DNA from: JAEZBP01 sp963832725
GTDB taxonomy: Bacteria > Myxococcota_A > Polyangia > Polyangiales > Sandaracinaceae
Direction: 5' to 3'
DNA: 64,000 nucleotides
Assembly: GCA_963832725.1 (NCBI GenBank)
Contig: CAWHVG010000007.1
Coordinates: forward strand, 186,001-250,000
Below are positions 16,048 through 24,994 of the stretch, in pieces (the first letter of the stretch is position 1; every line of letters begins with the position of its first letter). The notes beneath the pieces are model-generated. The model did not search any database and had not been told where the DNA came from. It saw only the letters and a list, made by a program, of their open reading frames with translations. Position numbers and translations under genes: made by a program.

Positions 16048-17118
16048 GTGTCCCTATTCGCTGTTCGGTTCACCGACTCACGGGTGGATCTCGTGAACGG
16101 CGGCGAGGACGAGTCGCGGTTCAGAATCACCGAGCGTCGACCGGCCCTGCGGCCTCCGCGGCGTCGGAGCTGGCAGTACGTCTTTCAAACGGGGTTCTGG
16201 CTCTGGGTGCTCTCGGTCGTCGTCACGGCGTTGACCGACAACGCGAACATGATCCCGACCGTGGTGCTGCTCGGCAGCTTCCTGGTGCCGGTCACGGCGG
16301 TGGTCTGGTACCTGGACCACTACGAGCGCCGCACGATCTCGGTCCGGCTGGTCCTCGAGGCGCTCCTGGTCGGCGGCGTGCTCGGCGTGCTGGCGGCCTC
16401 GGTGCTGGAGTCGTGGCTGCTGAGAGACGGGCTGCTCGCGTATCTCGGCGTCGGCCTGGTCGAGGAGCTGGCCAAGCTGCTGGCGCTGATGTTCGTGGCG
16501 CGCAGGCTGACCCGCTACACCGTTCGAGACGGAGTGGTCCTCGGCGCGGCGGTGGGCTTCGGGTTCGCGGCGCTGGAGAGCAGCGGCTACGCGCTCACGG
16601 CGCTCGTCGTGCGCGCCGGTCCCTTCGTGGAGCTCTCGCTGGGCAACCTCGTGCTCACCGAGCTCTTGCGCGGGCTGCTGGCGCCGGTCGGCCACGGGCT
16701 GTGGACGGCGATCCTCGGCGGCGTGCTCTTCTCGTCGAGCCTGCTCGGCAAGCTCCGGGTGACCGGGCAGGTGGTGGCCGCGTATCTCTCGGTCGCGGTG
16801 CTGCACGCGCTCTGGGACTCGATGCGCGCCATCGCCATCGTGATCACGGCCGTCCTCACCGAGACGCCCTCGCAGCGGACCGCCATCGCCCTGGGCGAGC
16901 GCGTGCTGCCGACGAAGGCGCAGGTCTTCACGTTCGCGTTCGTGGAGCTCGCCGGCCTCGCGCTCATCTCGATCGTGGGCTTCCTCTGGCTCTGGCTCAC
17001 CTGGCGCAGCGGTGCCGGCGAGACACCGACCGAGCCTCACCCCGAGCAGCGCCGCCCGAGGCCGCCTCACGAGCGTGCGCCGCGCATCCCCATCGGGGGG
17101 CTCGGCGAAGCGCATTGA
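16048..17118 (+). CDS. PrsW-like intramembrane metalloprotease
   Basis: A 356-residue polytopic membrane protein with about eight hydrophobic segments. The family motifs are present in order: EELAK (EExxK), ALESSGYAL with Glu in a membrane helix, PVGHGLWTAI and VLHALWDS, matching the Glu/His pattern of the PrsW family (CPBP-type proteases). PrsW cleaves anti-sigma factors in Bacillus; the substrate here is unknown, although the window has an ECF sigma/anti-sigma pair at 30 kb. The GTG at 16048 is the longest start; GTG 16084 is also possible. The C-terminal tail is Pro/Arg-rich. Confidence 0.8.
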   Translation: MSLFAVRFTDSRVDLVNGGEDESRFRITERRPALRPPRRRSWQYVFQTGFWLWVLSVVVTALTDNANMIPTVVLLGSFLVPVTAVVWYLDHYERRTISVRLVLEALLVGGVLGVLAASVLESWLLRDGLLAYLGVGLVEELAKLLALMFVARRLTRYTVRDGVVLGAAVGFGFAALESSGYALTALVVRAGPFVELSLGNLVLTELLRGLLAPVGHGLWTAILGGVLFSSSLLGKLRVTGQVVAAYLSVAVLHALWDSMRAIAIVITAVLTETPSQRTAIALGERVLPTKAQVFTFAFVELAGLALISIVGFLWLWLTWRSGAGETPTEPHPEQRRPRPPHERAPRIPIGGLGEAH

Positions 17119-17145
17119 AGGCTCGCGGGGCGCCGCGACGGAGTC

Positions 17146-18681
17146 TCAGCCTTTGACCACGCCGAGGGGCCGGATGCGCGCGACCTTGTCGGCGAGGCCA
17201 CCGGCCTGCACGACGTCGACGACCTCGGCCACGTCCTTGTAGGCGAGCGGCGCTTCCTCGACGACCGTCGCCCGTGACGCGCCGCGGACGTAGATGCCTT
17301 GCCCGCGCAGCTTCCCGAGCAGATCGGTCCCGCCGAAGCGGCGCTTGGCCTCGGCGCGGCTGAGCACGCGCCCCGCGCCGTGGCAGGCCGAGCCGAAGGT
17401 CTCGCTGGAGCCCTCGGCGCCGGCGAGCACGAACGAGTAGCGGCCCATGTCGCCCGGGATGATCACGGGCTGGCCGACGTCGCGATAGGCGGCCGGCAGG
17501 AGCGGGTGACCCTTCGGCAGCGCGCGGGTGGCGCCCTTGCGGTGCACCAGGAGCCGCTTCTGCTCGCCGTCGACCTCGTGCTTCTCGTACTTCGCGATGT
17601 TGTGGCAGACGTCGTAGACGGTGGTCAGCGTCGCGCCGAACATCCGGTCGAAGACCTCTCGCGCGTAGTGCGCCATGGCCTGCCGGTTCACGAACGCGAA
17701 GTTCGCCGCCGCTGCCATCGCCGCCAGATACTCGCGGGCCTCGCGGCTGGAGGTCGGCGCGCAGCAGAGCTGGCGGTCGACGAGCGGGATGTCGTACTCG
17801 GCGGCCGCGTAGAGCATGTGGCTCAGCGAGTCGGTGCAGACCTGGTGCCCGAGCCCGCGCGAGCCGGAGTGGATCATCAGCGTGATTTGCCCTTCGTGCA
17901 GGCCGAACGCTTCGGCGCGGGCGGCGTCGAAGATCTCCTCCACCACGCCGATCTCGGCGAAGTGGTTGCCCGAGCCGAGCGTGCCGAGCTGCCCGCCGCC
18001 GCGCTGCTTGGCGCGCTCGCTGACGAGGCTCGGATCGGCGCCCTCGATGCGGCCGTTCTCCTCCACGTGCTCGCGATCGTGCGCCGAGGCGATGCCGGCC
18101 TTCACCGCCCAGCCGAGCCCGTCCTCGAGCAGCGCGTCGAGCTCCTTGGCCGAGACCTTCAGCTCCGGCCGCGTGCTCCCCACCCCGGCCGGCACGGCGG
18201 CGAAGAGCTGGTCGGTCAGCTCTTCGAGCTTCGGCTGCACGGCGTCGAGCTCGAGGTCCGTCGCCAGCATGCGGACGCCGCAGTTGATGTCGTAGCCGAC
18301 GCCTCCCGGGCTGACGATGCCACCTCCGCCGGGATCGAACGCGGCGACGCCGCCGATCGGGAAGCCGTAGCCCCAGTGGATGTCGGGCATGGCCATGGAG
18401 TGGCCGACGATGCCGGGGAGGGTGGCGACGTTGGCGACCTGCTCGAGGCTGCGATCCTCGGTCAGCGAGGGCAGGAGCGTCTCGTCGGCGTAGACGATGC
18501 CGTCCACGTTCATCTTGCCGCGCTGGGGGATGCGCCAGCGGGTTCCGTCGACGCGCTCGAGCGGTACGGCGCGGCCCGAGTAGGGCGCGGGTGCGACCGG
18601 CACCTCGATCCGCTTCGGCCGGCTGGCCTTCCGCGCGGCTTCGCGCTTGTCCTTCTTTCGCTTGTCTCGCTTGCTGCCCAC
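17146..18681 (-). CDS. rtcB: RNA-splicing ligase RtcB
   Basis: A 511-residue GTP-dependent RNA 3'-P/5'-OH ligase. Metal and active-site motifs are seen: GYDINCGVRM (metal-binding Cys), LGSGNHFAE, MIHSGSRGLGHQ and the guanylylation region SACHGAGRVLSR with its His. The N-terminus has a Lys/Arg-rich extension (SKRDKRKKDKREAARK) before the core. RtcB seals broken or processed RNAs such as tRNA after stress. It is downstream of archease by 16 bp on the same strand, the usual partner that speeds its turnover. Confidence 0.97.
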   Translation of the reverse strand: MGSKRDKRKKDKREAARKASRPKRIEVPVAPAPYSGRAVPLERVDGTRWRIPQRGKMNVDGIVYADETLLPSLTEDRSLEQVANVATLPGIVGHSMAMPDIHWGYGFPIGGVAAFDPGGGGIVSPGGVGYDINCGVRMLATDLELDAVQPKLEELTDQLFAAVPAGVGSTRPELKVSAKELDALLEDGLGWAVKAGIASAHDREHVEENGRIEGADPSLVSERAKQRGGGQLGTLGSGNHFAEIGVVEEIFDAARAEAFGLHEGQITLMIHSGSRGLGHQVCTDSLSHMLYAAAEYDIPLVDRQLCCAPTSSREAREYLAAMAAAANFAFVNRQAMAHYAREVFDRMFGATLTTVYDVCHNIAKYEKHEVDGEQKRLLVHRKGATRALPKGHPLLPAAYRDVGQPVIIPGDMGRYSFVLAGAEGSSETFGSACHGAGRVLSRAEAKRRFGGTDLLGKLRGQGIYVRGASRATVVEEAPLAYKDVAEVVDVVQAGGLADKVARIRPLGVVKG

Positions 18682-18697
18682 GACGTCCTCTCGCTCT

Positions 18698-19123
18698 TCA
18701 GAGATCGAAGATCAGCCGGCCTCGCCAGCCTTCTTTCGATTCGCGGATCTCCGCTCCATGATGGGTGACCGCCTTCACCGGCCGCGCGATCGGGTGGCGC
18801 TCTGGGTCGAAGGGCTCACCGAACGCGGTGGCGTGCAGCATGTCGTCGTCCAGCTCCTGGATTTCCACGCGCGCTGCGAGCCAGCCCTCGCTCTCGAAGA
18901 GGAAGAGGAGCTCGTTGCCCAGCACCACCAGGAGATCGTGGGCGTCCACGCCTTCGAGCTCGAGCTCTCGCGCCTCCCGCTCCTCCACCGCCGCCGGGGC
19001 GTCGGTCAGAAGTGACAGGAACGCCCGCGCGGCCTCTTCGTAGATGCCTTCGCGGGTCGGCGCGAAGAGATCGGCGCCGAAGTCGCCCGTATGATCGAAG
19101 AAGCGGTGGGATGACTCGGTCAC
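18698..19123 (-). CDS. Archease, RtcB activator
   Basis: A 141-residue protein with the archease pattern: FFDHTGDFGADLFAPT at the start, EEAARAF, VDAHDLLVVLGNELLFLFE in the middle and KAVTHHGAEI near the C-terminus. The conserved Asp/His residues bind a metal and assist guanylylation of RtcB. It is the first gene of a two-gene operon with rtcB (16-bp gap). The length is normal for the family. Confidence 0.93.
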   Translation of the reverse strand: MTESSHRFFDHTGDFGADLFAPTREGIYEEAARAFLSLLTDAPAAVEEREARELELEGVDAHDLLVVLGNELLFLFESEGWLAARVEIQELDDDMLHATAFGEPFDPERHPIARPVKAVTHHGAEIRESKEGWRGRLIFDL

Positions 19124-19241
19124 GGTCGCGAGGATAGCGTCGAAAGCATGGACCGAGGCGCTGGAGCCACGAAAAAGAGCGCTATCGGTGAACGGAGAAA
19201 CGCAAACGAGCGTCGCCAGCTCGAGCGGTCCACCTCTGCGA

Positions 19242-20342
19242 TCAACGCTCGACGGCTTGCTTCACCGCCGCCCAGTCCACGTCGAGGGATCTGCGCGGCG
19301 CGGCAGGGAGCGAGCGCGAGAGCGCTTCGACGTGGGCGATGCGGGCTTCGAGATTCGGGTGCGTGCTCAGCCAGCTCATCGCGCCCGGGACGTCGCTCCC
19401 GGGCTCGTCTTCGAGCAGCCGGAAGAAGCTGGCCATGCCTTCGGGATCGAGCCCGGCTGCCATCATCATGCGGACGCCCTCCGCGTCGGCGGCGCTCTCC
19501 TGCTCGCGACTGTAGCCGTTGGTTTCCGCGAGCACCGCCGCGTCGCCGGCCAGCCGCGCCCAGCCGCTGACATCGCCGAGCAGGAGCTGCACGCCCAGCG
19601 CCAGGCCCGCGCGATGGGCCACGTTTCGGAGGCCGTGCCGCAGGGTGACGTGCGCCATCTCGTGAGCCAGCACGCCGGCCACCTGCTCGGCCCGCTCGGC
19701 TCGCCGCAAGAGCCCGGTGAAGACGACAATCTGTCCGCCCGGCAGCGCGAAGGCGTTGACCTGCTCGCTCTCGATCACGCGGACGCGGAAGTCGAAGTCG
19801 CGGCGGGCGGCGAAGGGAGCGAGCCTCTGCACGATGGTCTCGAGCGCCGCCTTCACGCGCGGGTCGTCGAGCGGCGCCCCCGCGCTCTCCGTCTGGCTCA
19901 TCGCGGCGTCACCGAGCTCGCGATCGATGGAGGTGGGCAGCTCCACGGTGCTCGCCGCGAGCAGCCGCGGCACGGACGCCAGCGCGCCAGCGATCAGCGC
20001 CAGCACCAGGACGACGGCGCCGACGCCCAGCCGACGGTTCCGAGTGTGCCGCCGTCGATGCGCCGCCACGCCGGCGAGAGCGCGCTCCACCGCCGCGCCG
20101 CCGTGGCGAGCCAGCGCCTCCACGAAGCGCGCGTCCCGTACCGCGATGGTCAGCGCGCCGTCCGGCGTCCGACAGAAGACGACGTCGCCCTCGAACCCGC
20201 CGGAGGTGATTGACGCGCCCTCGAGTGGGAGCGTCCACGTGTCGTGTTCGTTCCGCGCGACGACCTCGCCGCGCACCCCGTCGACGTCGACGTCGACGAC
20301 GATAGGCTTGGGCTCGCCCGAGAGGTGCACCGTGCCGCGCAT
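19242..20342 (-). CDS. M48-family zinc metallopeptidase, membrane-anchored
   Basis: A 366-residue protein if started at ATG 20342; the longer frame begins at GTG 20393 inside the adjacent tandem repeat, so I prefer the shorter form. The N-terminal 85 residues form a small beta domain (VHLSGEPKPIVVDVDVDG), then a membrane helix (LGVGAVVLVLALIAGALA). The peptidase domain has the zinc motif HEMAH at residues 227-231 and the third ligand Glu in REQESAADAEGVRM, followed by STHPNLEARIAHVE. Such proteases degrade misfolded envelope proteins, with the catalytic side probably periplasmic. It is downstream of bpt. Confidence 0.88.
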   Translation of the reverse strand: MRGTVHLSGEPKPIVVDVDVDGVRGEVVARNEHDTWTLPLEGASITSGGFEGDVVFCRTPDGALTIAVRDARFVEALARHGGAAVERALAGVAAHRRRHTRNRRLGVGAVVLVLALIAGALASVPRLLAASTVELPTSIDRELGDAAMSQTESAGAPLDDPRVKAALETIVQRLAPFAARRDFDFRVRVIESEQVNAFALPGGQIVVFTGLLRRAERAEQVAGVLAHEMAHVTLRHGLRNVAHRAGLALGVQLLLGDVSGWARLAGDAAVLAETNGYSREQESAADAEGVRMMMAAGLDPEGMASFFRLLEDEPGSDVPGAMSWLSTHPNLEARIAHVEALSRSLPAAPRRSLDVDWAAVKQAVER

Positions 20343-20390
20343 CGTCACGGCCGGAACATGGGCGCCGGAGCTCGGCGGGGCCACCCGTGT

Positions 20391-20505
20391 CACTCGAAGC
20401 GCCTTGTCACTCGAAGCGCCTTGTCACTCGAAGCGCCGTGTCACTCGAAGCGCCGTGTTACTGGAAGCGCCTCGTCACTGGAAGCGCGTCACTCGAAGCG
20501 CTGCC
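20391..20505. repeat. 17-bp tandem array grown from the 3' end of bpt
   Basis: Units CACTCGAAGCGCCTTGT repeat at 20391, 20408, 20425, 20442, 20459 and 20476 (the last one shortened), then run into the bpt stop (20489-20491) and its last codons. Each unit repeats, on the minus strand, CGCTTCGAGTGA, that is the bpt ending Arg-Phe-Glu-stop. So the array is a multiplied copy of the gene end, placed between bpt and the M48 gene. Confidence 0.9.
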
Positions 20506-21223
20506 AGGCGCCTTCGATCAGGCGCTCGTGAGGGACGAAGCGCGCCTTGTAGCGCATGTGCTCGTTCTGGCCGATGTAGAGCCCGAGGTAGACGTATCGC
20601 ATGCCCCAGAAGCGGGCGAGCTCGACCTGCTTGAGGATCGAGTAGTTGCCCAGGCTGAGCCGCGCGTAGTCCGGATCCCAGAGGCAGTAGACGGCCGACA
20701 GGGAGGTCTCGCCGCGGTCGGTGACGGCCACGCCGACGAGCTTTCCCTCGTGGCGATAGCGCAGCTCGAAGGAGCGCACGCAGCGATCGACCAAGAAGCC
20801 TTCGTAGCCCTTCAGATCGAGCGGCTCGCCGGACCCGCTGACGAGATCCCGCTCTCGCTTGTGCTTGTCGTAGAGCTGCAGGCGCTCGTCGTCGGCGACC
20901 GGGTCGCCGATCTCGATCGAGAGCGCGGCGTCACCCTTGCGCAGCACGCGTCGATGCGAGCGCGTGAAGTCGAAGTCCGTCACGTCGAGCCGGATCGCCT
21001 CGCACGCCTGGCAGCCCGGGCAGCTCGGACGATAGAGGAAAGGCCCGTGTCGGCGATCGCCGCGGTCGAGCCGTTCGTCCATCTCCTCGGGCGTGAGCGC
21101 CCGGGTGGGCAGGCGCATCGGCAGGCGGGCGCGCTGCGCCTCGATGTACGGGCATGGGTGGAGCGCATCGTAGACGATCAGCTCCCTCGGCCTCTGTCCT
21201 GTCCAGCGCGCGTGCACATCCAT
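20489..21223 (-). CDS. bpt: Aspartate/glutamate leucyltransferase (Bpt, N-end rule)
   Basis: A 244-residue aminoacyl-tRNA:protein transferase of the Bpt/Ate1-like family. The N-terminal part has CPYIEAQRAR and the Cys cluster SCPGCQACEAIRL; the C-terminal GNAT-like part shows AVYCLWDPDYARLSLGNYS and YVYLGLYIGQNEHMRYKARF, all hallmarks of the family. It adds leucine to proteins with N-terminal Asp or Glu, marking them for ClpS/ClpAP degradation. Start ATG 21223. The 3' end has spawned the neighbouring 17-bp repeat array. Confidence 0.95.
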   Translation of the reverse strand: MDVHARWTGQRPRELIVYDALHPCPYIEAQRARLPMRLPTRALTPEEMDERLDRGDRRHGPFLYRPSCPGCQACEAIRLDVTDFDFTRSHRRVLRKGDAALSIEIGDPVADDERLQLYDKHKRERDLVSGSGEPLDLKGYEGFLVDRCVRSFELRYRHEGKLVGVAVTDRGETSLSAVYCLWDPDYARLSLGNYSILKQVELARFWGMRYVYLGLYIGQNEHMRYKARFVPHERLIEGAWQRFE

Positions 21224-21404
21224 AGGATGAGGCCCGCGCCGGGGCGCACAAGAGCTACTCGGATAGGGTGGGCTCGACGCTGGCGAGCGCGCGTCCGTCC
21301 TCGGTCCGCACCACGCAGCGATAGCGCCCCGGCGCGCGGGGGGTGCTCATGCGCGCCACGTCCGGTAGCGAGGGCGCGCCGGGATCCGCGATGCCGCGCG
21401 TGGC

Positions 21405-22136
21405 TCAAGCGTGGGCGCGGAACGCCTTCGCCGCGCGCTCGTCGAGCTCGACCCAGAGCCCCTCGGCGCGCGCGAGCACTTCGTCGCCGGCGATGACCGC
21501 CGTGCCGACGCGGCGCTTGCGACCGTCCCGTGCGATTGGCCAGCCGAGGCACACCAGCGCTTCTCCGGGCCGCGGGCGCCGGTCCACGCGCGCGGTCATC
21601 CGGCCGAGGACCGCCGCCCGGTGCTCCTCGGCGAAGCCCGCGGCGAAGAAGCCCGGGCAGTTCAGCGCGGCCCACACGTGCGGCTCGGCCACGAGCTCGC
21701 TGTCGGCCAGCGAGGCGTCCGGCGTCCAACCCGACGCCACCATCCCGTCGCCGAGCGGCCCGGCGAAGATCCGCAGCCCATCGCCCGGCTCGCGCTCGGG
21801 GCCGCAGACGAAGCAGCCGGCGAAGACGTGGTCCTGCATGCCGGCGTAGCGGGACTCGGCCTCGCGCGCTCGCTCCGAGGTCGGCGCGCGCGGGACGTCC
21901 AGCGCCAGCGACCCGGGGCGTCCCGTGGCGACCAGCGTCCCGTCCGGGCTCGACACGCGCACGCTCTCACCCTCGCGCTCGACGCTCAGGGGCACGTCGA
22001 GCGGCGGAGGGGCGCGGAGCACGACCTCCACGGCCGGCGCCTCGACGAACGCGGCGACCATGCCGCAGGCGTAGCCACCGTTGCCGGAACGGGGCGGTCC
22101 GCGGAAGCGCCGCGCGATCACGATGTGAGGGTCCAT
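21405..22136 (-). CDS. Hotdog-fold (thioesterase-like) protein
   Basis: A 243-residue protein starting at ATG 22136. The first third is less conserved; the central motif CFVCGPEREPGDGLRIFAGP and the later part (VWAALNCPGFFAAGF, GEALVCLGWPIARDGRKRRVGTA) match large hotdog-domain proteins of the thioesterase superfamily as I recall them. No partner gene indicates its substrate. The stretch 21241-21404 after its stop holds only a 31-codon frame that I do not regard as a gene. Confidence 0.65.
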   Translation of the reverse strand: MDPHIVIARRFRGPPRSGNGGYACGMVAAFVEAPAVEVVLRAPPPLDVPLSVEREGESVRVSSPDGTLVATGRPGSLALDVPRAPTSERAREAESRYAGMQDHVFAGCFVCGPEREPGDGLRIFAGPLGDGMVASGWTPDASLADSELVAEPHVWAALNCPGFFAAGFAEEHRAAVLGRMTARVDRRPRPGEALVCLGWPIARDGRKRRVGTAVIAGDEVLARAEGLWVELDERAAKAFRAHA

Positions 22137-22273
22137 GCCCTGTTCAGAGCGCACTCGCGGGCGATTCGCAAGGTGTGTCGCCGACGGTTCGTGACCGTAC
22201 CGTCACACCATCTGTGTTCGGCGCTGATGGCATTTGCCGAGCGCGCCCGCGCCTCGCTACGCTGCCGCTTCGG

Positions 22274-23806
22274 ATGCCCATTCTGACGCCCGAGGAGCGC
22301 ATCGGCTCCACGCTCGGCGGTAAGTACCGCATCGAGCGTATTCTGGCCGCGGGCGGGATGGGCACCGTCTTCGCCGGCATCCACGAGTGGACCCACCGGC
22401 CTGTCGCGGTGAAGGTGCTCAACTACGAGCACGCCCGCGATCCCGAGATCGTCCGGCGCTTTCTGCAGGAGGCCCGCGCGGCCGCGCAGCTCAAGCACGA
22501 GAACGTCGTCGACGTGCTCGACATGGGGCAGGAGCCGGACGGCTCCGTGTACTTGGTGCTCGAGCTGCTCGAGGGCGAGACGCTGAAGGCCCGGATGCAC
22601 GGCGGGCCGCTCTCGATCCGGGAGACCGCCGACGTGCTCGGGCCGATCATGCGGGCGCTGGCAACGGCGCACAAAAAGGGCGTCGTCCATCGCGATCTCA
22701 AGCCGGACAACATCTTCCTGACCTACGGCGAGTCGGGGCAGACCATACCGAAGCTGCTCGACTTCGGGATCGCCAAGGTCGGCACCGGCCAGTCGAGCTC
22801 CACCCGCACCGGCACGATGGTCGGCACGCCGCACTTCATGGCCCCCGAGCAGGTGCGCGGCGAGCGCGACGTGGGGCCGGCGGCGGACGTGTGGTCGATG
22901 GGCGTGGTGCTCTACGCCTGCCTGTCGGGGAAGCTGCCCTTCGACGCGGACTCGACGGCGGCCGTGTTGGCGAAGGTGATCACCGAGCGACCGACGCCGC
23001 TCCTGGCCGTCGCGCCCGAGCTCCCAGCGGCGGTGGGCGCGCTGGTCGACCGCGCTCTGCAACCGCTCCCCGCCGATCGCTTCGCCGACATCGGCGCGAT
23101 GCTGGCCGCCCTCTCGGCGGCGGTCGACGCGAGTGGCGATGTCCTCGCCCCGCCCTCGGACGCGATCCCTCTCGGCGCGCCCGAGGCGATGCCCACAGTG
23201 ACGGCGGCGCCGTCCGATTCGACGCCTTTCGGCTGGAGCGCGGAGTCTGCCGCTCCGTCGCGCATCCGCTCGCCCATGTTCATCGTGGCGACGCTGGGGC
23301 TCGCCGCGCTCCTCGGCCTGGCCGGTGGCGCGGCTTGGGTGCTCGGGAGCGCCAGCTCCGACGAGTCCCCGAGCCCCGTCGATTCGACGCCGGTGTTCGT
23401 CGTGGGTCCCTACCCAGCGGCCGTCGACGAGGACGCGGGCACCGAGGTGAGCAGCGTCCCGAACGAGCCGACCGGCGACGCGCCGCAGCCGGAAGAGACC
23501 GCCGGAACGGAGCCCGAGGAGACCGCCGACGCGACCGAGCCGGAGACGACGGAGGACGCGACGGAGCCGGAGACGACGGAGGACGCGACCGAGCCGGAGA
23601 CGACGGCGGACGCGACTGCCGAGCCCGCTCCGATTCGTCCGGAGCGTGCGACGCAGCACCCTCGCGAGCCCGAGAGCGTCAGCGCTGCGGAGCCGAATTC
23701 GCGCCCGAGGGAGCGACGCCAACCGCACGCCACGCGCCGCCCTCGCCCGCAGCCCCGCTCGCCGGAGCCCGAGCGCGGCACCCGCGGCGCGTTCATCCTG
23801 CGCTGA
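22274..23806 (+). CDS. Transmembrane Ser/Thr protein kinase
   Basis: A 510-residue Hanks-type kinase starting at ATG 22274. Kinase motifs: glycine loop AAGGMGTVF, VAVKVL lysine, HRDLKPDN catalytic loop, DFGIAK and MAPEQ. The kinase domain ends near residue 285. A membrane helix at about 336-358 (MFIVATLGLAALLGLAGGAA) is followed by an extracytoplasmic tail rich in Glu, Thr, Pro and Arg. The tail includes three in-frame 27-bp repeats (ATEPETTED, about 23535-23610). There is no PASTA or other recognised sensor domain. It is followed by a same-strand exported TPR protein 66 bp downstream, which may act with it. Confidence 0.93.
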   Translation: MPILTPEERIGSTLGGKYRIERILAAGGMGTVFAGIHEWTHRPVAVKVLNYEHARDPEIVRRFLQEARAAAQLKHENVVDVLDMGQEPDGSVYLVLELLEGETLKARMHGGPLSIRETADVLGPIMRALATAHKKGVVHRDLKPDNIFLTYGESGQTIPKLLDFGIAKVGTGQSSSTRTGTMVGTPHFMAPEQVRGERDVGPAADVWSMGVVLYACLSGKLPFDADSTAAVLAKVITERPTPLLAVAPELPAAVGALVDRALQPLPADRFADIGAMLAALSAAVDASGDVLAPPSDAIPLGAPEAMPTVTAAPSDSTPFGWSAESAAPSRIRSPMFIVATLGLAALLGLAGGAAWVLGSASSDESPSPVDSTPVFVVGPYPAAVDEDAGTEVSSVPNEPTGDAPQPEETAGTEPEETADATEPETTEDATEPETTEDATEPETTADATAEPAPIRPERATQHPREPESVSAAEPNSRPRERRQPHATRRPRPQPRSPEPERGTRGAFILR

Positions 23807-23872
23807 GGTCCGTCCCTCGAGGTGCGGCACGCGGATCACGGGAGACGCCCGACGCGCTATCATGGCCGGCGC

Positions 23873-24826
23873 ATGCGGGTGTTGGTCGCGATCGTACTGC
23901 TCGTCTCGCTCCCCTCGGCCGCGAAGGCCCAGGACGCGCGCGCGCTCCTCGAGGAGGGCGTCTCGCTCCGCCAGGACGGTCGCGACGAGGAGGCGCTCGA
24001 ACGCTTTCGGCAGGCGTACGAAGCGGACCATTCGCCGGAAGCGCTGGCGCAGGTCGCCCTCGCCGAGCAGGCGCTCGGTCAGCTCCCGGAGGCCGAGGCG
24101 CACCTGCGCGAGGCGTTGAGCGGCGATCAGGACGAGTTCATCGCGCGCTACCAGATGGTGCTCGAGCAAGCGCTGACCGAGATCGGTACGCGCCTCGGCT
24201 CGCTGACCCTCATCGGTGGCCCGGACGGCGCGGCGGTGCGCGTCGCAGGGCGCGTTCGTGGTCAGCTGCCGTTCTCGGAGCCGCTCCGCGTCGTCGGCGG
24301 GACCGTCCACGTCGAGGTTCAGCAGGACGGGTTCATCCCGCTCTTGCGTGACGTCGAGGTGCCGGCTGAAGGGCAGGCGTCGCTGGCCGTCGAGATGGTG
24401 CCGCTCCCCAGCGCGGTGACGGAGGCGGAGCCGGAGCAGAGCGAAGTCGCGCCGAGCGAGAGCGGGGGCGAGTGGCCCTGGACCATGACCGTCGGCGTCA
24501 TCGCGGCGGGCGCAGGCGTGGTCGCGCTGGCCATCGCCAGCGGGTTGATGGCGGTGCGCGAGCAGAACGCCCAGGCGCGGCTCAACTGCAGCGACACCAA
24601 TCCGGCGTGCCGCGACCACTTCTACGCGGCGGTCGACTTCGAGCGGGCGGCGGTGGCCACGTTCATCGCCGGCGGTGTCCTGCTCGCGGGCGGCGCGACC
24701 CTGTTCACCATCGGGCTCACCTCGCCCTCCGCCGACCAGCCCTCCGCTGAGCAGCCCTCCGCTGAGCAGCCCAGCGTGGCCTGCGCGCCGACCGGTCTCG
24801 GCATGGCGTGCGCCGGCCGCTTCTAA
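23873..24826 (+). CDS. Exported TPR/PEGA-like protein
   Basis: A 317-residue protein starting at ATG 23873 with a signal peptide (LVAIVLLVSLPSAAKAQ). Residues 20-100 form two tetratricopeptide-like units (GVSLRQDGRDEEALERFRQA, EQALGQLPEAEAHLREAL). A PEGA-like beta domain follows (VRVAGRVRGQLPFSEPLRVV), then two membrane helices (about 205-227 and 262-284). The C-terminal tail has an ADQPSAEQPS repeat. This layout is common in myxobacterial proteins next to Ser/Thr kinases. Its TAA stop forms the left end of the MITE-like copy B. Confidence 0.75.
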   Translation: MRVLVAIVLLVSLPSAAKAQDARALLEEGVSLRQDGRDEEALERFRQAYEADHSPEALAQVALAEQALGQLPEAEAHLREALSGDQDEFIARYQMVLEQALTEIGTRLGSLTLIGGPDGAAVRVAGRVRGQLPFSEPLRVVGGTVHVEVQQDGFIPLLRDVEVPAEGQASLAVEMVPLPSAVTEAEPEQSEVAPSESGGEWPWTMTVGVIAAGAGVVALAIASGLMAVREQNAQARLNCSDTNPACRDHFYAAVDFERAAVATFIAGGVLLAGGATLFTIGLTSPSADQPSAEQPSAEQPSVACAPTGLGMACAGRF

Positions 24827-24987
24827 CAGTCCGTTGAAGTACCGAGCCCGAGGATCTTGGAGCGCGACGGCCCGGCTGGGTGCTCGGGTCGACGAGCGAA
24901 TGCTTCAGCATTTGCGAGGAGGAACGCACGCACAGACGGGTCGTCCCGCCCGAGAGTCGAGGAGCGAGGTTCTTCAACGGACTGCTA
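24824..24987. repeat. MITE-like element, copy B (164 bp)
   Basis: Terminal inverted repeats 24824-24843 and 24968-24987 match at 18 of 20 positions (core CAGTCCGTTGAAG), and both ends begin with TA. The core palindrome AATGCTTCAGCATTT lies near 24900. The interior aligns with copy A at 863-1030, while the terminal repeats differ. The left end overlaps the stop codon of the preceding gene. Confidence 0.75.
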
Positions 24988-24994
24988 ACGCTCG

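Noticed and set aside
16043..16084. ATG 16043 as start of the PrsW-like gene
   Set aside because: It is in another frame and stops after 17 codons; the gene frame offers only GTG starts here.
21240..21404. 31-codon frame after the hotdog gene (MSTPRAPGRYRCVVRTEDGR...)
   Set aside because: Protein-like in composition but short, lacks a ribosome site and lies in frame after a stop. Too weak to call.
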